Shown here: piece by piece, positions 26,297 to 34,868 of the stretch | Numbering within the stretch: position 1 is the stretch's first letter | Layout: each line of letters begins with the position of its first letter | DNA from: Bombella pluederhausensis | GTDB lineage: Bacteria; Pseudomonadota; Alphaproteobacteria; Acetobacterales; Acetobacteraceae | Direction of reading: 5' to 3' | DNA length: 64,000 nt | Assembly: GCF_026385525.1 (NCBI RefSeq) | Contig: NZ_JANIDY010000002.1 | Location: forward strand, 248,001 to 312,000 | The notes under the pieces: model-generated | Seen by the model: only the letters and a program-made list of their open reading frames with translations | What the model was told of the DNA's origin: nothing | The model's database searches: none | Program-made: the position numbers and the translations under genes

Positions 26297-27903
26297 TGAG
26301 AGTGGGGACATGGCGGAGGCTGCCGCTTCTGGCGGGTGGGCTGTCCTTTTTTCTGGCCTCGTGCAATCTGGCACCGAAATATCGTACGCCGCATTTCATC
26401 TATCCTGATGGATGGGAAGGCAAAGGCATTATGGGCAATGCCAAGCCTGCGGATGCTGTCGTGCGGGGCGAGTGGTGGAAGCTCTTTCACGATCCCCAGC
26501 TTGACGAACTTGAGGACAGGCTGAACGCCTATAATCCGGACCTTCAGGCAGCGGCAGAAGTTTTCACGCAGGAACGTGATATTGCCCGTGAGACAGAGAG
26601 CCGGCTCTATCCGCAGCTTGCTGGTGGTGCGCAGATGAGCCGCAATAAGCAGTCGGAAGGACGGCTCTTTTTGCGGCGCAGTAATAACACGCCCATTTAT
26701 GAATCCAATGTTGCTTATAGTGGAGCAGCGACATGGGAGCCGGACTTTTGGGATGCCATTCGCAACCAGACGCATATGCAGAAGAATCTGGCTCAGGCCG
26801 GAGCCGCTGAATATGCGTTGACGAGGCTGAGCCTTCAGGCGGAGCTGGCGTCAAATTACATGGCACTGCGGGGGATTGATGCCCAGCTCGCTGTTTATGA
26901 TGATTCCATCCGGTACTTCCGTACGGCCGTGGAGATCACACGGTTGCGTCAGGGTGGGGCTATTGGTGCAGGGCTGGACGTATCCCGTGCCGAGAATGAG
27001 CTTTATTCGGCTCAGGCGGCGAAAAGCTATCTGTTGGCCACCCGTCAGGTGCAGGAACATGCTATCGCCGTCATGGTGAATATGGTGCCTGCCAGTTTCC
27101 ATATTCAGCCAATCAGAGATTTTCGGCTGCATTTCGATACGATCCGGGTAAAGGAAGGGCTTCCGTCCACCCTGCTGGAGAGACGGCCTGACGTAGCCAT
27201 GAGTGAGCGGCAGATGGCTGCCGCCGCACGGGCTATTGGTGTGTCCAGAGCGGCTTTTTATCCGCATATCACCATCAGCGCGACCGGCGGTTTTGAGGAT
27301 TCTGGGTTTGATCTGGCCAGTATTTCCAAGGCGTTCTGGCGGGTGGCTGTGCAGGCTGTGGAGCCACTCTTTACGGGTGGTATGCGGCGGGCCGCTCTGC
27401 AACGGGCGTGGTCTCAGTACCGGGAACGTGTGGATGCCTACCGGGCCACAGTTCTGGCGGCATTTCAGGATGTGGAAGATGGTTTGAGCCAGACGGCGCT
27501 GTACCATCAGGAACGGTTGCAGCAGCATCAGGCTGTTGATGCGGCTTTGAGAACCCAGAATATGACGATGGCTCTTTATACGGGTGGCTTGACCAACTAT
27601 CTGGATGCGCTGGTGGCACAGCAGGATGCTCTGAAGGCCCGTCTTTTGGAAGTTCAGGCACAGACGAGGCAGGTGCAGGCCACGGTGCGGCTGATCCGTG
27701 CCCTTGGTGGTGGCTGGTCGAACACGCTTCTGCCAGACATCAAGAGTATCGATCCGATTGGGCCATTGCAGTATGAGGGGCTTCATCATGCCCGTCCAGC
27801 TGGTGAGGTGCCTGTGGGCACACCACAGAAAGGCTCCGAGATTCAGCCGCCCGCTTCCGAAAGTGACCTGACAGGCAAGGCAGCCGTACCGGCGCACCCC
27901 TGA
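26296..27903 (+). CDS. RND efflux outer-membrane lipoprotein (NodT/OprM family)
   Basis: Outer-membrane channel of the tripartite pump, 535 residues. ATG 26296 overlaps the adaptor stop (TGATG); a TTG directly before it is in frame. The signal peptide ends with lipobox LASC (Cys23). The mature protein opens NLAPKYRTP, with two OEP repeats giving the alpha-barrel; conserved elements include LERRPDVAMSERQMAAAARA and PLFTGG. A Pro-rich tail extends beyond the family core. No terminator is visible after it; the rplK promoter lies in the next 120 bases. Confidence 0.92.
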   Translation: MRVGTWRRLPLLAGGLSFFLASCNLAPKYRTPHFIYPDGWEGKGIMGNAKPADAVVRGEWWKLFHDPQLDELEDRLNAYNPDLQAAAEVFTQERDIARETESRLYPQLAGGAQMSRNKQSEGRLFLRRSNNTPIYESNVAYSGAATWEPDFWDAIRNQTHMQKNLAQAGAAEYALTRLSLQAELASNYMALRGIDAQLAVYDDSIRYFRTAVEITRLRQGGAIGAGLDVSRAENELYSAQAAKSYLLATRQVQEHAIAVMVNMVPASFHIQPIRDFRLHFDTIRVKEGLPSTLLERRPDVAMSERQMAAAARAIGVSRAAFYPHITISATGGFEDSGFDLASISKAFWRVAVQAVEPLFTGGMRRAALQRAWSQYRERVDAYRATVLAAFQDVEDGLSQTALYHQERLQQHQAVDAALRTQNMTMALYTGGLTNYLDALVAQQDALKARLLEVQAQTRQVQATVRLIRALGGGWSNTLLPDIKSIDPIGPLQYEGLHHARPAGEVPVGTPQKGSEIQPPASESDLTGKAAVPAHP

Positions 27904-27910
27904 TTCTTTC

Positions 27911-27939
27911 TTGACGGTATGGGGGGAATGGTCTAGGCA
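27911..27939 (+). promoter_or_regulatory. Candidate promoter of the rplK-rplA cluster
   Basis: TTGACG (27911-27916) and TAGGCA (27934-27939) are separated by exactly 17 bases. It lies 85 bases before the rplK ATG, in the only gap between the efflux operon and the ribosomal cluster. Confidence 0.55.
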
Positions 27940-28023
27940 CCCCTTCAGTCGAACGTGGGAGGCGGGGATGATCCCTGCCGTCTCAACCACGGTTCGGGAA
28001 CTGTAAATTAGGGAGTCCCGGAT

Positions 28024-28458
28024 ATGGCCAAAAAAGTAGTTGGCTACATCAAACTGCAGATTCCGGCTGGTAAGGCTAACCCGTCTCCGCCGGTCGGTCC
28101 GGCGCTGGGTCAGCGCGGTCTGAACATCATGCAGTTCTGTAAGGAATTTAACGCAAAGACGCAGGGTCTGGAGCCGGGTATGCCGATTCCGGTTGTGATC
28201 ACTGCCTATGCGGACCGTACCTTCACCTTCATCACGAAGACACCGCCGAACACCTACTTCCTGCTGAAGGCCGCCAAGATCACAAAGGGCTCTCAGACAG
28301 TGGGCCGTGCTGCGTCCGTTGGGTCCGTGACGACCTCTCAGCTGCGTGAAATCGCTGAGAAGAAGTTCCAGGACATGAACGCAAACGACATCGATGGTGC
28401 CGTGCGTATGCTGGCTGGGTCCGCCCGTTCCATCGGTCTTGATGTGGTGGAGGGCTAA
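28024..28458 (+). CDS. rplK: 50S ribosomal protein L11
   Basis: Binds 23S rRNA at the GTPase-associated centre and is the target region of thiopeptides. The 144 residues match the family (about 142): N-terminal domain [20 protein letters not shown] with the Pro-rich hinge segment, and the rRNA-binding C-terminal domain with [12 protein letters not shown] and [22 protein letters not shown] before the ATG. The neighbour upstream is an efflux operon rather than the usual secE-nusG. Confidence 0.98.
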   Translation: MAKKVVGYIKLQIPAGKANPSPPVGPALGQRGLNIMQFCKEFNAKTQGLEPGMPIPVVITAYADRTFTFITKTPPNTYFLLKAAKITKGSQTVGRAASVGSVTTSQLREIAEKKFQDMNANDIDGAVRMLAGSARSIGLDVVEG

Positions 28459-28461
28459 GAC

Positions 28462-29154
28462 ATGGCCAAGAACAAACGTATTGCTGCCCTGCGTGCCAAG
28501 GTTGACGGTGACAAGCTGTACTCCCTGAACGAAGCTGTGGCTCTGGTGAAGGGCAACGCAACAGCTAAGTTCGATGAGACGGTTGAATTCGCCATCGGTC
28601 TGGGTGTTGACCCCCGTCACGCTGACCAGATGGTCCGTGGCTTGATCTCCCTGCCGCACGGCACAGGTAAGACACTGCGCGTTGGTGTGTTTGCCCGTGG
28701 CCCGAAGGCTGAGGAAGCTGCTGCCGCTGGCGCCGAAGTTGTCGGTGCTGAGGACCTGGCTGAGAAGGTGCAGGCTGGCGAGATCGAGTTCGATCGCTGC
28801 ATTGCCACACCGGACATGATGGCTCTGGTGGGTCGTCTGGGTAAGATCCTTGGTCCGCGTGGCCTGATGCCGAACCCCCGTCTCGGCACCGTGACCATGG
28901 ATGTTAAGGGTGCCATTGAGGCAGCTAAGTCCGGTCAGGTGGAATATCGTGCAGAGCGTGCCGGTATTGTCCATGCTGGCGTTGGTAAGGCTTCCTTCTC
29001 CGAGTCTCAGCTGGCTGAGAACGTGAAGGCTCTGGTGGATGCGCTTCAGAAGGCCCGTCCGTCCGGTGCGAAGGGTACTTACCTGAAAAAGGCTTCACTT
29101 TCCTCCACAATGGGGGTAGGTGTGCGTATCGATCTCTCCAGCTTCGAAGGCTGA
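28462..29154 (+). CDS. rplA: 50S ribosomal protein L1
   Basis: Forms the mobile L1 stalk that moves deacylated tRNA; in many bacteria it also represses its own operon by binding mRNA. The 230-residue length is standard. Visible family blocks are [40 protein letters not shown] and [19 protein letters not shown]. The gene starts four bases after the rplK stop, so the pair is co-translated. A terminator-like hairpin follows at 29197. Confidence 0.98.
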   Translation: MAKNKRIAALRAKVDGDKLYSLNEAVALVKGNATAKFDETVEFAIGLGVDPRHADQMVRGLISLPHGTGKTLRVGVFARGPKAEEAAAAGAEVVGAEDLAEKVQAGEIEFDRCIATPDMMALVGRLGKILGPRGLMPNPRLGTVTMDVKGAIEAAKSGQVEYRAERAGIVHAGVGKASFSESQLAENVKALVDALQKARPSGAKGTYLKKASLSSTMGVGVRIDLSSFEG

Positions 29155-29174
29155 TTGACGAGAGGTTAAGGAAT

Positions 29175-29219
29175 CGCCATTCTTCGGAATGGTGTGGGAG
29201 CGGTCCGCCGCTCCTTTTT
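29175..29219 (+). terminator. UUCG hairpin plus attenuator-like terminator, rplA-rplJ gap
   Basis: CGCCATTC (29175-29182) pairs with GAATGGTG (29187-29194) around a TTCG tetraloop. GGAGCGG-TCCG-CCGCTCC (29197-29214) then forms a 7-bp stem followed by five T. The second is a textbook intrinsic terminator between rplA and rplJ and probably reduces or separates transcription of rplJL-rpoBC. Confidence 0.65.
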
Positions 29220-29428
29220 CCTGTCCTAGAACGCATGTGGGGTCTTGCCCCTTAAAGCCCTTGAGTGGCGCAGGCGTGAGACGGGTAGAGCGTAATCATA
29301 CCCCTCCGGGGTGCGGATGCGGTCTTCCTTATATGGACAGGCGAGCGGGTCCTGTTAGGCCGTAAGGCAGGGCAGGACCTATGGGTAACCTGGTCCGAGA
29401 TGATCGGACTAACCGAGGAGACAAGGTT
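29220..29428 (+). promoter_or_regulatory. rplJ 5' leader, L10-type autoregulatory RNA candidate
   Basis: A gene-free stretch before rplJ with GGTCCTG (29348-29354) pairing CAGGACC (29373-29379) around an inner GCC-GTAA-GGC hairpin, then TGGTCCGA (29391-29398) pairing TCGGACTA (29404-29411). Position and multi-helix form fit the L10(L12)4-binding leader that represses rplJL in many bacteria. The kink-turn consensus was not verified base by base. Confidence 0.55.
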
Positions 29429-29953
29429 TTGGACCGTACGGAAAAACGGGCCTTTGTCGAGTCCCTCAGCAAAGTGTTCGGTAGCACGTCCATGGTTGTC
29501 GTCACCCAGAATCTGGGTCTGACGGTTGCCGATGCGACAGAGCTGCGTCGTAACATCCGCGCTGTGGGTGCGACATACAAGGTTGCGAAGAACCGGCTGG
29601 TCAGCCGTGCTCTGGATGGGACCCAGTTCGACGGCATTGCGCCGCTGCTTAAAGGCCCGACGGCCATTTCTTGGTCGGATGAGCCGGTTGGCGTGGCAAA
29701 GGTGCTGGTCGAGTTCGCCAAGAAGAATGACAAGCTGGTGGTACTTGGTGGTGCCCTTGGCAATCAGACCCTTACGGCTGATAGCGTCAAGGCACTGGCA
29801 TCCCTGCCATCTCTGGACGAGCTGCGTGCAAAGCTGGTTGGTATGATCAATACCCCGGCAACCCGCATTGCAGGCGTCACCCAGGCTCCGGCTGGGCAGC
29901 TTGCTCGCGTTCTTGGTGCCTATGCCAGAACAGGCGACACGGAAGCCGCTTGA
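29429..29953 (+). CDS. rplJ: 50S ribosomal protein L10
   Basis: Anchors the L7/L12 stalk to 23S rRNA and, with L12, represses its own mRNA. I chose TTG 29429 (174 residues, [13 protein letters not shown]), which gives the usual length and start and has GAGGAG at 29415-29420; an ATG at 29381 is in frame but lies inside the leader hairpins. Family blocks: [33 protein letters not shown], and the Ala-rich C-terminal helix that binds L12 dimers. The rare TTG start may help the translational control. Confidence 0.95.
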   Translation: MDRTEKRAFVESLSKVFGSTSMVVVTQNLGLTVADATELRRNIRAVGATYKVAKNRLVSRALDGTQFDGIAPLLKGPTAISWSDEPVGVAKVLVEFAKKNDKLVVLGGALGNQTLTADSVKALASLPSLDELRAKLVGMINTPATRIAGVTQAPAGQLARVLGAYARTGDTEAA

Positions 29954-30015
29954 TTAACAGGGTAGCCCGCATGAGCGAAGCTGCCTGACATTTACGCATC
30001 TTAGAGGATATTATC

Positions 30016-30390
30016 ATGGCCGATCTGGCAAAACTGGTTGACGAACTGTCCGCTCTCTCCGTTCTGGAAGCTGCTGAGCTCTCCAAGCTGCTCGAAGAAA
30101 AGTGGGGCGTTTCCGCTGCTGCTCCGGTGGCTGCTGTTGCTGCTGCTCCTGCTGCTGGTGGCGAAGCTGCTGCTGAGAAGACAGAGTTCGACGTCGTTCT
30201 GGCTAAGGCTGGCGACAAGAAGATCAACGTCATCAAGGAAATCCGTGGCATCACAGGCCTGGGCCTGAAGGAAGCCAAGGATCTCGTCGAAGGCGCACCG
30301 AAGACCATCAAGGAAGGTGCTACGAAGGACGAGGCCGAGAAGATCAAGAAGGCTCTGGAAGAAAACGGCGCTACAGTCGAAATCAAGTAA
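30016..30390 (+). CDS. rplL: 50S ribosomal protein L7/L12
   Basis: Multi-copy stalk protein that recruits elongation factors. The 124 residues show the N-terminal dimerisation helices ([20 protein letters not shown]), an Ala/Pro-rich flexible hinge (about 34-53) and the globular C-terminal domain ([40 protein letters not shown]). Codon use is strongly biased, as expected for a highly expressed gene. A hairpin follows at 30438. Confidence 0.98.
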   Translation: MADLAKLVDELSALSVLEAAELSKLLEEKWGVSAAAPVAAVAAAPAAGGEAAAEKTEFDVVLAKAGDKKINVIKEIRGITGLGLKEAKDLVEGAPKTIKEGATKDEAEKIKKALEENGATVEIK

Positions 30391-30437
30391 GAGTTCTATC
30401 CATGCGGTATCCCTCCGGGGATGCCGTTGGAGCGAGT

Positions 30438-30467
30438 GGGCGGGTGCTTTATGGTGCCCGCCCCATT
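30438..30467 (+). terminator. Hairpin between rplL and rpoB (attenuator candidate)
   Basis: GGGCGGG (30438-30444) pairs with CCCGCCC (30457-30463); only CATTT follows, so termination is probably partial. Partial termination between rplL and rpoB is known in E. coli and would set the stalk-protein to polymerase ratio. Confidence 0.5.
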
Positions 30468-30495
30468 TGCCGTTGACAGGGAAATTGTCTATACA
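30467..30495 (+). promoter_or_regulatory. Weak promoter candidate before rpoB
   Basis: TTGCCG (30467-30472) and TATACA (30490-30495) are 17 bases apart. A consensus TTGACA at 30473-30478 is present but only 11 bases from TATACA, too close to pair with it. Confidence 0.3.
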
Positions 30496-30536
30496 GGGCA
30501 TTCCGTCACGCGTCATAGACAGGATTAAGCCAGCCG

Positions 30537-30595
30537 TTCAAGTCGTCTGATATTCCATGGGGTTAATGGGATGGTCATATAGCGGACGACTTGAA
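30537..30595 (+). promoter_or_regulatory. 11-bp perfect inverted repeat just upstream of rpoB
   Basis: TTCAAGTCGTC (30537-30547) and GACGACTTGAA (30585-30595) are exact reverse complements separated by 37 bases. The right arm ends 24 bases before the rpoB ATG. In RNA it would be a long-loop hairpin; in DNA, paired half-sites. No known family is recognised. Confidence 0.6.
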
Positions 30596-30619
30596 GGTCT
30601 GGTTCAGAGGCAGGATAAG

Positions 30620-33600
30620 ATGGCGATCACAAAATCGTTCACAGGGCGTAAGAGGATCCGCAAGAGTTTCGGGCGCATTCCCGAGATTGCGCCGATGCCT
30701 AATTTGATTGACGTGCAGCGGGCTTCGTATGAAGCTTTCCTGCAGATGAATGTTCGCCCCGACAGCCGGGAACCGGCTGGCCTTCAGGAGGTGTTTCGTT
30801 CAGTTTTTCCGATTCATGATTTTGCTGGCCGTGGGCGGCTGGATTTCCAGTATTATGAATTCGAAGAACCGAAATATGACGTGGAGGAGTGCATCCAGCG
30901 TGGTCTGACTTATGCAGCACCGCTGAAGGTCATCCTGCGTCTGACGACATGGGATATTGACGAAGATACAGGCACTCGTTCCATTCACGACCTGAAGGAA
31001 CAGCCGGTCTATATGGGCGATATGCCGCTCATGACCGATAACGGGACCTTCATCATCAACGGGACAGAGCGTGTCATCGTTTCTCAGATGCATCGTAGTC
31101 CCGGTGTGTTCTTCGATCACGATAAGGGTAAGACACATTCTTCCGGGAAGTATCTCTTTGCTGCCCGTATCATCCCGTATCGTGGTTCCTGGTTGGATTT
31201 CGAGTTTGACGCCAAGGACATCATTCATGTCCGTATCGACCGTAAGCGTAAGCTGCCGGTCACCACGCTGCTTTATGCGCTGGAAGGCGAGAACTATCTC
31301 AAGGCTCGTGAAGCCAAGCTGGCCGAGGGTGGTGATGTCGATGCTCTCGAAGTCACCGGCATGGATGAGGATGAAATCCTCTCCACCTTCTACGAAGTCG
31401 TGCCTTTCACCCGCATGGGTGGCGAATGGGCCCGTCCGTTCGAGCCGGATGCTTTCCGTGGCCTGAAACTGCTCAGCCCGCTGGTTGATGCTGATACGGG
31501 TGAGGTTGTCGCTGATGCAGAGACTAAGCTGACAGCCCGTGTTGTCCGTAAGATCGCCGAGAAGACCCGTGTCGTGCAGGTGGGTCGTCTGGACATCCTT
31601 GGCCGCTTTGTCGCTCATGACCTCGTTAATGAGAAGACCGGTGAGATCTATGCCGAGGCTGGCGAGGAGCTGACCGAGGAGAAGCTGAGCGAACTCGAAG
31701 ATCTGGGGCTGAAGGAGCTTCCGCTTCTGGCCGTTGACGGTACGCATGGTCCGTGGATCCGCAACACCCTGATGGCGGATAAGAACACCACACGGGAAGA
31801 AGCGCTGATCGACATCTATCGCATCATGCGTCCCGGTGAGCCGCCGACCCGTGAGACGGCAGAGGCCATGCTGCGTGGCCTGTTCTTCTCTCAGGACCGC
31901 TATGACCTCTCCGCCGTTGGTCGTGTGAAGATGAACATGCGGCTGGATGTGGATGTGCCTGATACGCTGCGGACGCTGCGTAAGGAAGACATCCTGCGGA
32001 CCGTCAAGATCCTGTGCGACCTCAAGGATGGTCGTGGTCAGGTTGATGACATCGATAACCTTGGTAACCGTCGTGTCCGCTCCGTTGGCGAGCTGATGGA
32101 AAATCAGTATCGCATCGGTCTGCTGCGTATGGAGCGTGCCATCCGTGAGCGTATGGGCTCTGTCGATATTGATACGGTCATGCCGCATGACCTCATCAAC
32201 GCCAAGCCTGCCGCTGCTGCCGTGCGCGAGTTCTTCGGCTCCTCCCAGCTCAGCCAGTTCATGGACCAGACCAACCCGCTTTCCGAAGTGACGCATAAGC
32301 GCCGCTTGTCTGCGCTTGGTCCGGGCGGTCTGACCCGTGAACGTGCGGGCTTTGAGGTTCGTGACGTTCACCCGACCCATTATGGCCGTATCTGCCCGAT
32401 TGAGACGCCGGAAGGGCCGAACATTGGTCTGATCAACTCTCTGGCTACTTACGCCAAGGTCAACAAGTACGGCTTCATTGAGACACCTTACCGTCTGGTG
32501 AAGGATGGTGTCTTCCAAGATGGCTGGAAGTATCTCTCCGCCATGGAAGAAGAACGTCTTCTGGTGGCACAGGCCGATGCCAAGCAGAGCGACAACCGCC
32601 TGACGGATGAGCTGGTTGCCGTTCGTCAGACGGGTGACTTCCGTCTCGTGCCACCGGAGCAGGTGACCGCCTGTGACGTGTCGCCGAAGCAGCTCGTTTC
32701 CGTGGCCGCTGCGCTCATTCCGTTCCTTGAGAACGATGACGCCAACCGTGCACTGATGGGCTCCAACATGCAGCGTCAGGCTGTGCCGCTGGTGAAGGCT
32801 GATGCCCCGCTGGTCGGTACCGGCATGGAAGGCCCTGTGGCTCATGACTCTGGTGCGACCATCATCGCCAAGCGTGGCGGTGTGGTGGACCAGCTGGACG
32901 GTGCCCGTATCGTGATCCGTGCTACGGACGAGCAGGGGGCCACTCAGGGCGTGGATATTTACCGTCTGCGTAAATATATGCGTTCCAACCAGTCCACCTG
33001 CCTCAACCAGCGTCCGCTGGTGAAGGTGGGCGATCTGGTTGCGGCTGGTGACATCATTGCTGATGGTCCGTCCACCGAGCTGGGTGAGCTGGCTCTGGGT
33101 CGTAACGTGCTCGTGGCCTTCGTGCCATGGAACGGGTATAACTTTGAGGACTCCATCCTGATCTCTGAGCGTATCGCTCGTGATGACATCTTTACTTCAA
33201 TTCATATTGAAGAATTCGAGGTCATGGCCCGTGATACCAAGCTGGGTCAGGAAGAAATTACCCGCGATATTCCGAATGTCGGTGAAGAAGCTCTGCGTAA
33301 CCTCGATGAGGCTGGCATTGTTTACGTTGGTGCCGAGGTTAATCCGGGCGATATCCTGATCGGTAAGGTTACACCGAAGGGTGAAAGCCCGATGACACCG
33401 GAAGAAAAGCTTCTGCGTGCCATCTTCGGTGAAAAAGCTTCCGATGTACGCGACACATCCCTCAAGCTGCCTCCGGGCACGAGCGGGACAGTGGTTGATG
33501 TCCGTGTCTTCTCCCGTCGTGGCGTGGACAAGGACGAACGTGCCATGGCCATCGAGCGCTCTGAGATCGAGCGTCTGGCCAAGGACCGCGATGACGAGCG

Positions 33601-34786
33601 TGCCATTCAGGAACGCAGCTTCTATAACCGTCTCAAGGAACGTCTGGTCGGGCAGGAAGCTGCCGCAGGCTTCAAGGGCGTGCGTGCTGGCACACCGATC
33701 ACGGCGGAGCTGCTGGGTGAGCATCCCCGTGTGACATGGCGCAACATTCCGGTTGCTGATGTGGCTGTTATGGCTGAGCTGGAAACGCTGTGCCGTGAGT
33801 TTGATGGTGCCATTAAGCGCATCAATAACCGCTTCGACAACAAGGTCGAGAAGCTCCAGCGTGGTGACGAGCTGCCACCGGGTGTGATGAAGATGGTCAA
33901 GGTCTTCATCGCTGTGAAGCGTAAGCTTCAGCCGGGCGATAAGATGGCCGGCCGTCATGGTAACAAGGGTGTGGTTTCCCGTGTCGTGCCTGTTGAGGAC
34001 ATGCCGTTCCTTGAGAATGGTCAGCCGGTTGACCTGCTGCTGAATCCTCTGGGTGTGCCGTCCCGTATGAATGTGGGGCAGATTCTGGAGACCCATCTGG
34101 GCTGGGCCTGTGCCAATATCGGCCAGAGCATTGGTGCCATGGTGGATGAATATCAGCGTACTGGTGAGCGCCGTCAGGAGCTGCTGGATCGTCTGAAGGA
34201 TGTTTATGGTGACAAGATCTTCAATGAAGATATTGCCACAATGGACAACGATCAGTTGATCGAGCTGGCCAACAACTTGCGCAAGGGTGTGCCGATTGCT
34301 ACGCCAGTGTTCGATGGTGCTTCTATTCCTGACATTGAGGAAATGCTGAAGAAGGCCGGTGTCAGCGAGAGCGGTCAGTCCCAGCTGATTGACGGGCGTA
34401 CGGGCGAGAAGTTCGAGCGTCAGTCCACGGTGGGCTACATCTACATGCTGAAGCTGCATCACCTTGTTGATGACAAGATTCATGCCCGCTCGATCGGTCC
34501 TTACTCGCTGGTTACCCAGCAGCCGCTTGGTGGTAAGGCACAGTTCGGTGGTCAGCGCTTCGGTGAGATGGAGGTCTGGGCACTGGAGGCTTACGGTGCA
34601 GCCTATACGCTTCAGGAAATGCTGACCGTGAAGTCGGACGATGTGTCTGGCCGTACGAAGGTGTATGAAGCGATCGTTCGTGAACAGGATGACTTTGAAG
34701 CTGGTATTCCAGAGAGCTTCAACGTTCTTGTGAAGGAACTGAAGTCGCTTGGTCTGAATGTCGAACTTGAGCAGGGAGGGCTGTGA
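30620..34786 (+). CDS. rpoB: DNA-directed RNA polymerase subunit beta
   Basis: Catalytic-core subunit of RNA polymerase, 1388 residues. ATG 30620 ([20 protein letters not shown]) is the conserved start, with AGGATAAG directly before; in-frame upstream codons to 30557 are leader. The rifampicin pocket reads [20 protein letters not shown] followed by [10 protein letters not shown]; the residues equivalent to E. coli D516, H526 and S531 are the sensitive type, while N518 is Thr. Other landmarks: [54 protein letters not shown] and the C-terminal [19 protein letters not shown]. It is followed by an 82-base spacer with a hairpin and then rpoC. Confidence 0.99.
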   Translation: MAITKSFTGRKRIRKSFGRIPEIAPMPNLIDVQRASYEAFLQMNVRPDSREPAGLQEVFRSVFPIHDFAGRGRLDFQYYEFEEPKYDVEECIQRGLTYAAPLKVILRLTTWDIDEDTGTRSIHDLKEQPVYMGDMPLMTDNGTFIINGTERVIVSQMHRSPGVFFDHDKGKTHSSGKYLFAARIIPYRGSWLDFEFDAKDIIHVRIDRKRKLPVTTLLYALEGENYLKAREAKLAEGGDVDALEVTGMDEDEILSTFYEVVPFTRMGGEWARPFEPDAFRGLKLLSPLVDADTGEVVADAETKLTARVVRKIAEKTRVVQVGRLDILGRFVAHDLVNEKTGEIYAEAGEELTEEKLSELEDLGLKELPLLAVDGTHGPWIRNTLMADKNTTREEALIDIYRIMRPGEPPTRETAEAMLRGLFFSQDRYDLSAVGRVKMNMRLDVDVPDTLRTLRKEDILRTVKILCDLKDGRGQVDDIDNLGNRRVRSVGELMENQYRIGLLRMERAIRERMGSVDIDTVMPHDLINAKPAAAAVREFFGSSQLSQFMDQTNPLSEVTHKRRLSALGPGGLTRERAGFEVRDVHPTHYGRICPIETPEGPNIGLINSLATYAKVNKYGFIETPYRLVKDGVFQDGWKYLSAMEEERLLVAQADAKQSDNRLTDELVAVRQTGDFRLVPPEQVTACDVSPKQLVSVAAALIPFLENDDANRALMGSNMQRQAVPLVKADAPLVGTGMEGPVAHDSGATIIAKRGGVVDQLDGARIVIRATDEQGATQGVDIYRLRKYMRSNQSTCLNQRPLVKVGDLVAAGDIIADGPSTELGELALGRNVLVAFVPWNGYNFEDSILISERIARDDIFTSIHIEEFEVMARDTKLGQEEITRDIPNVGEEALRNLDEAGIVYVGAEVNPGDILIGKVTPKGESPMTPEEKLLRAIFGEKASDVRDTSLKLPPGTSGTVVDVRVFSRRGVDKDERAMAIERSEIERLAKDRDDERAIQERSFYNRLKERLVGQEAAAGFKGVRAGTPITAELLGEHPRVTWRNIPVADVAVMAELETLCREFDGAIKRINNRFDNKVEKLQRGDELPPGVMKMVKVFIAVKRKLQPGDKMAGRHGNKGVVSRVVPVEDMPFLENGQPVDLLLNPLGVPSRMNVGQILETHLGWACANIGQSIGAMVDEYQRTGERRQELLDRLKDVYGDKIFNEDIATMDNDQLIELANNLRKGVPIATPVFDGASIPDIEEMLKKAGVSESGQSQLIDGRTGEKFERQSTVGYIYMLKLHHLVDDKIHARSIGPYSLVTQQPLGGKAQFGGQRFGEMEVWALEAYGAAYTLQEMLTVKSDDVSGRTKVYEAIVREQDDFEAGIPESFNVLVKELKSLGLNVELEQGGL

Positions 34787-34827
34787 GGGCAGTGCTTTCC
34801 GCTTCTTCTTCATTGTTCATGTTTAAC

Positions 34828-34852
34828 GTGCCGGCGGGACGCCGCCCGGCAC
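34828..34852 (+). other. Hairpin in the rpoB-rpoC spacer
   Basis: GTGCCGG (34828-34834) pairs with CCGGCAC (34846-34852), with an inner CGG/CCG helix and GACG loop. It stands directly before the GTGGGG that serves as ribosome binding region for rpoC, so it may shape rpoC translation or be an RNA processing site. Confidence 0.45.
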
Positions 34853-34868
34853 AGTGGGGTTTCGGCAA

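Noticed and set aside
26851-28974. 707-residue open frame on the minus strand across the efflux channel, rplK and rplA
   Set aside because: It is antisense to three well-supported genes and crosses their promoter gap. Its composition (His/Thr/Gln/Arg-rich, no domains) is what strong codon bias on the other strand produces.
29381-29428. Longer rplJ starting at ATG 29381
   Set aside because: The extra 16 residues are coded by the leader hairpin region; TTG 29429 gives the family start and length and has a better ribosome binding site.
30473-30495. Consensus TTGACA with TATACA as the rpoB promoter
   Set aside because: The spacer is only 11 bases, too short for a sigma-70-type promoter; the TTGCCG-17-TATACA reading was kept as a weak candidate instead.
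30800-32845. 681-residue minus-strand open frame within rpoB
   Set aside because: Antisense shadow of a highly biased gene; no signal peptide, motif or ribosome binding site.
33197-34813. 538-residue minus-strand open frame within rpoB
   Set aside because: Same reason: antisense to rpoB, with low-complexity His/Leu/Thr-rich composition and no recognisable domain.
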